Origin: Nocardioides turkmenicus
Lineage (GTDB): Bacteria > Actinomycetota > Actinomycetes > Propionibacteriales > Nocardioidaceae
Direction of reading: 5' to 3'
NCBI RefSeq assembly: GCF_011045035.1
Contig: NZ_JAALAA010000013.1
Location: 62,001-126,000, forward strand
DNA: 64,000 nucleotides
Shown one piece after another: positions 58,174 through 64,000 of the stretch. Below the pieces are notes generated by a model. The model did no database searches. It was given only the letters and a program-made list of their open reading frames with translations, and was not told the DNA's origin. The number at the start of each line of letters is the position of its first letter. Within the stretch, counting starts at the first letter, position 1. A program made the translations under genes and the position numbers.

Positions 58174-59679
58174 ATGCTGCTCGCCGACATCGTCTCCACC
58201 TCGAACGCCGTCGCCGCCACCCGGTCGCGGAAGGCGAAGGTCGCCGCGCTGGCGGAGTGTCTGTCCGCCGCTGCGCGCAACGAGCTCCCGGTCGTCACGG
58301 CCTACCTCTCCGGCACGCTGCTGCAGCGGCGTACGGGGCTGGGCTGGCGCTCGCTCAGTGCGCTCCCCTCCCCTGCCGCCGAGCCGTCGCTGACGGTCGG
58401 CGACGTCCACGAGGCGTTCGAGCGGATGTCCCGCGTCGCGGGAGCGGGCTCGCACGTCGAGCGGGCCCGGGAGGCCGACGCGTTGTTCGGCGCGGCGACG
58501 GAGGCCGAGCAGGCCTGGCTGCGGGGCGTCGTGACCGGAGAGGTGCGCCAGGGCGCCCTCGACTCGCTCGTCCAGGAGGCGCTCGCGGCCGCCGCCGAGG
58601 TGCCGCTGCCGGCCGTACGCCGCGCCGCCATGCTCGCCGGGTCGACCGTGGTGGTCGCCGGGCTCGCCTTCGACGGCGAGGAGGCGCTCGCCGACGTCGG
58701 CCTGGTCGTCGGGCGGCCGGTGCTGCCGATGCTCGCCTCGTCCGCGGGTTCGGTCGAGGAGGCGATGGCCAAGCTCGGCGAGCCGGTCCTGGTCGACACC
58801 AAGCTCGACGGCATCCGGATCCAGGCCCACAAGTCCGGCTCGGAGGTACGCATCGCGACCCGCACCCTCGAGGACATCACCGCGCGGCTCCCCGAGGTCG
58901 CGGAGATCGTCGCCTCCCTCCCGGCCGAGACGCTGGTGCTCGACGGCGAGGCCATGACCCTCGGCCCCGACGGGCGGCCGCGGCCGTTCCAGGAGACCGC
59001 CTCGCGCACCGCGACCCGGTCGGCACCCGGGTCGGTCGTGGTGCCGTACTTCTTCGACATCCTCCACGTCGACGGCCGTGACCTCATCGACCTCGCGCTC
59101 GACCAGCGCCTCGCCGAGCTCGACCGGGTCGTCCCCGAGCAGCACCGGCCGCCGCACCTGGTCACCGTCGACACCGAGGAGGCGGAGCGGTTCGCCACGG
59201 ATGTGCTCGCCGCCGGGCACGAGGGTGTCGTCGTCAAGGGGGTCGGCCTGCCGTGGGAGGCGGGGCGGCGCGGCGCGGGCTGGATCAAGGTCAAGCCCGT
59301 CCACACCCTCGATCTGGTCGTCATCGGCATCGAATGGGGCTCGGGGCGCCGCAAGGGCTGGCTCTCCAACATCCACCTCGGCGCCCGAGGCGCCGGCGGA
59401 GAGTTCGTGATGATCGGCAAGACGTTCAAGGGCATGACCGACCAGATGCTGGCCTGGCAGACCGAGCGCTTCACCGAGCTCGCCATCGGCGGCACCGACG
59501 GCTGGCAGGTGACAGTGCGCCCGGAGCAGGTGGTCGAGATCGCCTTCGACGGCGTGCAGCGCTCGACCCGCTACCCGGGCGGGGTCGCGCTGCGGTTCGC
59601 TCGGGTGGTGCGCTACCGCGACGACAAACGCCCGGAAGAAGCCGACACCATTGAAGCCGTGAGATCACACCTCCCGTAG
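58174..59679 (+). CDS. ligB: ATP-dependent DNA ligase (LigB type)
   Basis: The 501-residue protein joins DNA nicks using ATP. The adenylated Lys210 lies in LVDTKLDGIRIQAHKSG; further nucleotidyltransferase motifs include LVLDGEAMTL, PYFFDILHVDG, EGVVVKGVGLPWEAGRRGAG and WIKVKPVHTLDLVVIGIEWG. An N-terminal DNA-binding domain precedes them, as in mycobacterial LigB (about 507). The last part (59411-59627) is repeated at 61463-61679; the final 17 codons after that block differ between copies (here [19 protein letters not shown]), so this tail may have been replaced. Confidence 0.93.
   Translation: MLLADIVSTSNAVAATRSRKAKVAALAECLSAAARNELPVVTAYLSGTLLQRRTGLGWRSLSALPSPAAEPSLTVGDVHEAFERMSRVAGAGSHVERAREADALFGAATEAEQAWLRGVVTGEVRQGALDSLVQEALAAAAEVPLPAVRRAAMLAGSTVVVAGLAFDGEEALADVGLVVGRPVLPMLASSAGSVEEAMAKLGEPVLVDTKLDGIRIQAHKSGSEVRIATRTLEDITARLPEVAEIVASLPAETLVLDGEAMTLGPDGRPRPFQETASRTATRSAPGSVVVPYFFDILHVDGRDLIDLALDQRLAELDRVVPEQHRPPHLVTVDTEEAERFATDVLAAGHEGVVVKGVGLPWEAGRRGAGWIKVKPVHTLDLVVIGIEWGSGRRKGWLSNIHLGARGAGGEFVMIGKTFKGMTDQMLAWQTERFTELAIGGTDGWQVTVRPEQVVEIAFDGVQRSTRYPGGVALRFARVVRYRDDKRPEEADTIEAVRSHLP
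59411..59627 (+). repeat. 217-bp direct repeat, copy 1 (inside ligase)
   Basis: This stretch of the ligase 3' end is repeated at 61463-61679 with only three mismatches that I can see. The two copies are exactly 2052 bp apart and flank the OLD-like ATPase gene. The left boundary of similarity is sharp; on the right the sequences diverge but still encode related C-termini. Confidence 0.9.
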
Positions 59680-59810
59680 GGCGCGGGCAAAACATCCTTC
59701 GTTGACACCCATCAATGGCGAACCCCCTGCGAACGAACCACAGGCATGGCATTCTTGCCCCAGCAAGCGACGGTAAAGGCAAGGACACTGAAGGAGAAAC
59801 CGGATAGTCG

Positions 59811-61370
59811 ATGAACGCCATCAGCCCGAGTGAGATCAACGATCTGCTCAACCGAGTTCGCAGACGCAGCTACCGCAACTACCTGCTGTCGATGGATCTC
59901 AAGAAAATTCGGGGGTTTAGGGACGCACACGTTCGCTTCGATTTTCCTGTGACAGCCCTCGTTGGCCCCAACGGCGCGGGAAAGACGACCGTTCTTGGTG
60001 CCGCCGGATTGATCTACGCCGACGTCCAGCCCCGTCGCTTTTTCGCCCGAGGTGGCACCTACGACTCCTCTATGAGCGGCTGGAAGGTCGAGTACGAGGT
60101 GTACTCCGGCGGCACGTCTGTTCCGCGTACGGCGTCCTACACCGACGCAACGGCCGACGTGACAAGAAGTAAATGGAACCGAAAGGGTGTGGCTCGGCCC
60201 GTGAAGGTAATCGGTGTCAACCGCACATTGCCGCTCACTGAGAGAAACGACGTTCAGCGGTTCGCCAAGGGAGACTTCATTGGAGTGACCGAGGAGTCGT
60301 TTACTCAGGAAGTCGTCTCCGCCGTCGAGCGCATCCTCGGGAAGAAGGCTGCTGACTATCTACAGGTGCATGCAGACGAGAACGGAAAATACTCAATCCT
60401 CGCACTCAAGCCGTCTAGTGCCGACACTCCCGGATACTCAGAGTTTCATTTTGGTGCGGGAGAGGCCAGCATCATCCGCATCGTGAGCGAGATCGAGTCG
60501 GTCGAGGACCAAGCACTAATCCTAATCGAAGAGGTCGAGAATGGGCTTCATCCCATCGCCACTCGTCGCCTTGTTGAATACCTGATCGCTGTCTGCAGAC
60601 GGAAGGGTTGTCAGGTCATCTTCACGACCCACAGCAACGCTGCGCTCAGTCCCTTGCCGGGAGAGGCGGTTTGGTCGTCCTACGGAGGCAAGCTCACGCA
60701 GGGCAAGTTGGACGTGGAATCTCTTCGCGCACTGACGGGGGAGATCGACGCACGCCTAGCTGTTTTTGCGGAGGACAACTTCGGAAGTCTGGTGGCGGAG
60801 GTCACTCTTCGCCGCTTCGGTGACCTAACCGACAGACGGATCGACATCAAGGGTGTTGAGATCCACGCCTTGGGCGGGGCAGCACAAGCTCGCGACCAAG
60901 CCCGACACAACAACAGGAGTCCGGCGCGCCGCTTCAAAGCTCTTTCTTTTCTCGATGGCGACAAGCGGGCGCAACTCGACTACAACCCTCGGTCTCGTGA
61001 CGATCTAAACGTCGACGGTTCACCATTCGTCACATTCTTCACAGGCACCTCCGACCCTGAGGCCGTAATCGTGGAGCAGCTCGCGGAACTGATCGAAACC
61101 AACGGCAGGGTCCTCCCCCGCCTGACCCTCGCCCTGCAGATGGACACCCGGCACGAGAACGAGGTCGGCGAAGTTCTCAAGACGAGACTCCTCACGAACA
61201 CCGACCGTCACGAGATCTTCAAGGAAATCGGTGAAGACCTCGACTTCCTCGGCCAAGAGGTTACGGCCCGAGCCTTCGTTTCAACGTGGGCGAACTTCAA
61301 CGACGACGCCGTGAAGAGCATTTGGGAGCCTGTTGTTGATCATCTGCCTCTTTTGTCTGACCCCACGTAG
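59811..61370 (+). CDS. OLD-like ATPase with C-terminal TOPRIM-like domain
   Basis: This 519-residue protein has an SMC/ABC-type ATPase (Walker A LVGPNGAGKTTVLGAAG near residue 52, signature-like FHFGAGEASIIRI, Walker B ALILIEEVENGLHPIATRRL, TTHSNAAL) and a C-terminal half with AVFAEDNFGSLVAEV (near 320) and SFLDGDKRAQLDY (near 380), placed like the acidic residues of a TOPRIM nuclease. OLD, GajA and PARIS-type defence proteins combine these modules. Base composition is lower in GC than the flanks, and the gene lies between two copies of the ligase 3' end, so it is acquired cargo. A defence role is inferred. Confidence 0.8.
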   Translation: MNAISPSEINDLLNRVRRRSYRNYLLSMDLKKIRGFRDAHVRFDFPVTALVGPNGAGKTTVLGAAGLIYADVQPRRFFARGGTYDSSMSGWKVEYEVYSGGTSVPRTASYTDATADVTRSKWNRKGVARPVKVIGVNRTLPLTERNDVQRFAKGDFIGVTEESFTQEVVSAVERILGKKAADYLQVHADENGKYSILALKPSSADTPGYSEFHFGAGEASIIRIVSEIESVEDQALILIEEVENGLHPIATRRLVEYLIAVCRRKGCQVIFTTHSNAALSPLPGEAVWSSYGGKLTQGKLDVESLRALTGEIDARLAVFAEDNFGSLVAEVTLRRFGDLTDRRIDIKGVEIHALGGAAQARDQARHNNRSPARRFKALSFLDGDKRAQLDYNPRSRDDLNVDGSPFVTFFTGTSDPEAVIVEQLAELIETNGRVLPRLTLALQMDTRHENEVGEVLKTRLLTNTDRHEIFKEIGEDLDFLGQEVTARAFVSTWANFNDDAVKSIWEPVVDHLPLLSDPT

Positions 61371-61462
61371 GGCGTGGTTCTTGTGAGCAAGGGCCCGATA
61401 TTCGTGCCTCGCGAGCAAGGGAATGCTCGACATCATTCGAAGTGCGCAATTGGTCAAGGGGG

Positions 61463-61731
61463 TGATCGGCAAGACGTTCATGGGCATGACCGACCAGATG
61501 CTGGCCTGGCAGACCGAGCGCTTCACCGAGCTCGCCATCGGCGGCACCGACGGCTGGCAGGTGAAGGTGCGCCCGGAGCAGGTGGTCGAGATCGCCTTCG
61601 ACGGCGTGCAGCGCTCGACCCGCTACCCGGGCGGGGTCGCGCTGCGGTTCGCTCGGGTGGTGCGCTACCGCGACGACAAGCTTCCTGAAGAAGCCGACAC
61701 GATCGAAACGGTCAGGGGGTATCTACAGTGA
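61463..61731 (+). pseudogene. Orphan 3' end of the ATP-dependent DNA ligase gene (repeat copy 2)
   Basis: Positions 61463-61679 repeat 59411-59627 almost exactly and then encode [19 protein letters not shown] and a TGA. A frame opens at 61423 ([20 protein letters not shown]), but it lacks all ligase catalytic motifs. The sequence just before it (61371-61462) is unrelated to ligase. This is probably the displaced original end of the ligase gene. Confidence 0.85.
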
Positions 61732-61754
61732 CCTGATCTGGATACCGGGTGTAG

Positions 61755-63251
61755 GTGGCTCCGACCGAACCCCTAACCTCACTCGGCGTGCCCCCACACG
61801 CCCGCTTCGTCGCGCTGCTCGCGACGCTGACGTTGATCCTCTGGCCGGCCGCCGTCCACCCCGCGCCGGCCTCCGCCCGGATCGCCTCCGCCGACGACAC
61901 GGTCGCCGCACCGACCCCCGGCGTCGCCCGACCGATCCTGGGTGAGTCGTTCACGCTGTCCGGGTCGATCGGCTCGGGGGTCAGCCGGGAGGTGCGGCTG
62001 CAGCGCTACCACGACGGCGCCTGGCGACCGGTGCAGCGCCAGACCGTCGCGGAGTCGGGCCGCTACTCCTTCGCCGTCACCCAGTCGTCCTGGAGGATGC
62101 GCTGGCGGGTCCTCGCGCCGGGCGTCGAGCGCGACGGGCAGAGCTATCCCGAGCGCGTCACGGCGCCGCGTACGCTCTTCGGGCAGCCGCAGGCCGTCAC
62201 CACCAGCATGCCGAGGTCGGTGCGCGCCGGCGACGCTGTGCGGGTCACGCTCTTCGCCGCTCCGGCGCGCCCTGGACGGGTGCTCACCCTCCAACGCGAC
62301 AGCGGTGACGGCTGGCGGACGGTCGCCGACCTCCGCGCCGGCGCCACCGGCCATGCCACGTACGTCTTCAGGACCCGGGACGTGGCGAAGACCCGGTTCC
62401 GCACGATCGCCCGGGAGCACCGGGGCGCGCCGGAGTTCACGGGACCTGCCGCGGCGGTCTATGCACTCGGGGGCAGGCCGGTGGGCGTGATGGCGTGGCG
62501 TGGCGACTCGCGCAACCACCCGGAGAACACCCTCGACGCGTTCCGCAGCGCGGTGCGGCAGCGGGCCGACTTCATCGAGATGGACTTCCAGCCGACCTCC
62601 GACGGCGAGTGGGTGCTGCTGCACGACGGCGACTTCCGGCGTACGACCGACGTCGAGACCCGCTTCCCCGAGCGCCGGAGCGCGAGCCCCCGCGAGTTCA
62701 CCCTCGCCGAGGTGCAGTCGCTCGACGCGGGCTCGTGGATGGGACCGCGGTTCCGCGGCGTCCGGGTGCCGACCATCGAGGAGACCTTCGACGCCATCGA
62801 CGCCGCCGAACGGCTCTACGGACACCGGGTACGGCTCGTGGTGGAACTCAAGAGCGAGAGCGCCGACGAGATGCGCGCGCTCTACCGCAAGGTCGTCTCG
62901 CTCCGCCCGACCTGGGTCTCCCGGAAGGGACACGGCGACAAGGCGATCTTCATGAGCTTCGAGGCGAGCCACTTCGACTTCCCCGGCGCCGAACGCACGG
63001 GCATGGAGACGGTCGCGGTCAAGGACGAGCCGGACCCGGCCGACCTCCACGACGGGGCCTTCACGCAGGTGCACCTCCACACCCGGCTGCTCGACGCCGC
63101 CCTCGTGAACCGCTACCGCAGCCAGGGTGCCGAGGTCGGCACCTGGCCCGCGGTCGGTACGGCGTCCGTGCTGCGTGCGGCGGTCGCCGGCGTCGACTAC
63201 GTCACCACCGACGATGTCGCGGGCGCCCGTCGGGCACTGCTGAAGGAGTGA
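61755..63251 (+). CDS. Secreted glycerophosphodiester phosphodiesterase
   Basis: The 498-residue protein begins with a signal peptide (FVALLATLTLILWPAAVHPAPASA), then two beta-rich Ig-like regions (about 60-230), then a GDPD domain with HPENTLDAF, EMDFQPTSDGEWVLLHDGDF and VELKSES near residue 355. It releases glycerol phosphate from deacylated phospholipids or teichoic acid. The first catalytic His of HRG is replaced by WRGDSRNHPEN in GVMAWRGD, so activity should be checked. The GTG start at 61755 lacks a clear ribosome-binding site. Confidence 0.83.
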   Translation: MAPTEPLTSLGVPPHARFVALLATLTLILWPAAVHPAPASARIASADDTVAAPTPGVARPILGESFTLSGSIGSGVSREVRLQRYHDGAWRPVQRQTVAESGRYSFAVTQSSWRMRWRVLAPGVERDGQSYPERVTAPRTLFGQPQAVTTSMPRSVRAGDAVRVTLFAAPARPGRVLTLQRDSGDGWRTVADLRAGATGHATYVFRTRDVAKTRFRTIAREHRGAPEFTGPAAAVYALGGRPVGVMAWRGDSRNHPENTLDAFRSAVRQRADFIEMDFQPTSDGEWVLLHDGDFRRTTDVETRFPERRSASPREFTLAEVQSLDAGSWMGPRFRGVRVPTIEETFDAIDAAERLYGHRVRLVVELKSESADEMRALYRKVVSLRPTWVSRKGHGDKAIFMSFEASHFDFPGAERTGMETVAVKDEPDPADLHDGAFTQVHLHTRLLDAALVNRYRSQGAEVGTWPAVGTASVLRAAVAGVDYVTTDDVAGARRALLKE

Positions 63252-63273
63252 GGTGTGAGGCCGCGCACTCGCA

Positions 63274-63292
63274 GTGCAACTCCGAGTTGCAC
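63274..63292. promoter_or_regulatory. 19-bp palindrome, probable TetR operator
   Basis: GTGCAACTC-C-GAGTTGCAC is a perfect dyad with a single central base. It lies 18 bp upstream of the TetR gene start at 63311 and 22 bp after the phosphodiesterase stop, so autoregulation is likely. Confidence 0.65.
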
Positions 63293-63310
63293 ACCGCGTA
63301 CAGTGTGCGT

Positions 63311-64000
63311 GTGAGCACCCGACCAACCACCTCCGGATCCGAGCCGGACGGCCGCCGCTCCGCCGCCGCGGCCCGGCGCCGAGCCCGCGAGGCAGACATC
63401 GTCGCGGCCACCCGCAAGCTCTTCGACGAGCGCGGCGTGAGCGACGCCCAGATCGAGGACATCGCCAAGGCGGTCGGCATCAACCGGGCGATCGTCTACC
63501 GCCACTTCACCGGCAAGGACGAGATCTTCGCGCTGACCCTGGTCGGCTACCTCGACGAGCTCCGCGAGCGGATGCTGATCGCCACCGAGGGCGACAGCTC
63601 GCCCACCGACGTGGTCCGCGACGTCGTCGGCACCTTCGTCGACTACGGCATCGAGCACCCTGCCTTCGTCGACTGCGCCCAGACGCTGATGCGCCGCAGC
63701 GGCTCCGACCTGCTCGACGAGCTCTCCGAGAGCGCCCTGTTCCGCCTCGGCCGAGCGATGAACGGCTGCCTCACCATCCTCACCACCGTCTTCGAGGACG
63801 GTGCCGCCTCCGGCGAGCTCCACGTCAAGGACGCCAACCTCCTGGCCAACACCCTCTACGCCTCCGGCCTCGGCGCCCTCCAGCTCGCCCGCGTCGGCAT
63901 CCTGGTCTCCGAGTCCGCCCCCGGCGTACCCACCGTCGGCTCCGTCTCCCCCGACCAGGTCCGCGACTTCCTGGTCACCTCGGCCCTGGCTCTCACCGCC
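63311..64000 (+). CDS. TetR-family regulator, C-terminus cut by window edge
   Basis: The 230 visible residues start VSTRPTTSG, with a TetR HTH (READIVAATRKLFDERGVSD, IEDIAKAVGINRAIVYRHFT; landmark YRHFTGKDEIF) and most of a helical ligand domain, still open at the window end. It resembles the TetR_C_33-type regulators of actinobacterial lipid genes only in general layout. A perfect 19-bp dyad lies just upstream. Confidence 0.87.
   Translation, partial: MSTRPTTSGSEPDGRRSAAAARRRAREADIVAATRKLFDERGVSDAQIEDIAKAVGINRAIVYRHFTGKDEIFALTLVGYLDELRERMLIATEGDSSPTDVVRDVVGTFVDYGIEHPAFVDCAQTLMRRSGSDLLDELSESALFRLGRAMNGCLTILTTVFEDGAASGELHVKDANLLANTLYASGLGALQLARVGILVSESAPGVPTVGSVSPDQVRDFLVTSALALTA

Noticed and set aside
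1-64000. tRNA, rRNA, CRISPR arrays or insertion sequences
   Set aside because: None was recognisable on either strand; there are no transposase-like reading frames and no cloverleaf-like sequence that I could support by eye.

Overview
The window is high-GC actinobacterial chromosome. Strong G/C at third codon positions, many GTG starts, genes joined by ATGA/TGATG overlaps, and a full set of mycobacterial-type cholesterol catabolic genes under KstR-type operators all point to Actinomycetota. A member of the Nocardioidaceae (Nocardioides or Pimelobacter-like) is my best guess. That genus-level guess is inference from style and gene content; there is no rRNA or tRNA gene to confirm it.

Backbone: a steroid-degradation regulon. 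Nine sites fit the 14-bp KstR pattern TnnAACnnGTTnnA (one with a single mismatch), and nearly every steroid transcription unit starts beside one. From left to right the units are: a GMC oxidoreductase and an LLM flavin enzyme (divergent); an esterase and a SnoaL-like protein plus RpiB-like protein (divergent); the ring A/B cleavage operon hsaA-hsaD-hsaC-hsaB; kstD with a MaoC hydratase and a second KstD-like flavoprotein; the side-chain operon chsE1/E2 (fused), chsH2 (split into two genes), chsH1 and ltp2; fadE34 divergent from kstR itself; a PPOX-fold protein, ferredoxin, hsd4A and a second SDR; and the complete mce4-type uptake operon (yrbE4A/B, mceA-F and two Mce-associated membrane proteins). 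Together they import a sterol, shorten its side chain, desaturate ring A, and open and cleave the A/B rings.

Interruptions. Between 12.3 and 19.4 kb lies a starch module: a 1774-residue secreted amylase-pullulanase fusion and a secreted alpha-amylase with MalR-like operators. From 19.7 to 25.2 kb is an accessory cluster: GNAT and an HTH/TPR regulator, divergent from TetR, a radical SAM enzyme with a striking Cys-x-Pro-x tail, a small ATPase and an APH-fold kinase. From 25.2 to 27.6 kb there is a decayed ltp2 3' end, a trypsin-like secreted protease and a lipoprotein. A KAP P-loop NTPase sits at 32.3-35.0 kb and two membrane proteins at 38.1-40.1 kb.

Right part (53.4-64 kb): a PLD-type cardiolipin synthase-like enzyme, AlkA-type glycosylase, beta-lactamase-fold hydrolase with MarR, a TIGR03086-type protein, ATP-dependent DNA ligase, an OLD-like ATPase/TOPRIM gene flanked by a 217-bp direct repeat of the ligase 3' end, a glycerophosphodiesterase, and a TetR gene that runs off the window.

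The most interesting observations are: (1) two accessory cargoes, each lying between an intact host gene and a second copy of that gene's 3' end, with no integrase visible; (2) the radical SAM protein with its tandem CxPx tail in a five- to six-gene cluster with a 10-bp-periodic repeat in the divergent promoter; (3) two paralogous 27-28-residue peptide genes hidden in the mce operon, each overlapping its neighbours at both ends; (4) a fused ChsE1-ChsE2 next to a split ChsH2. I saw no CRISPR array, tRNA, rRNA, transposase or integrase gene.
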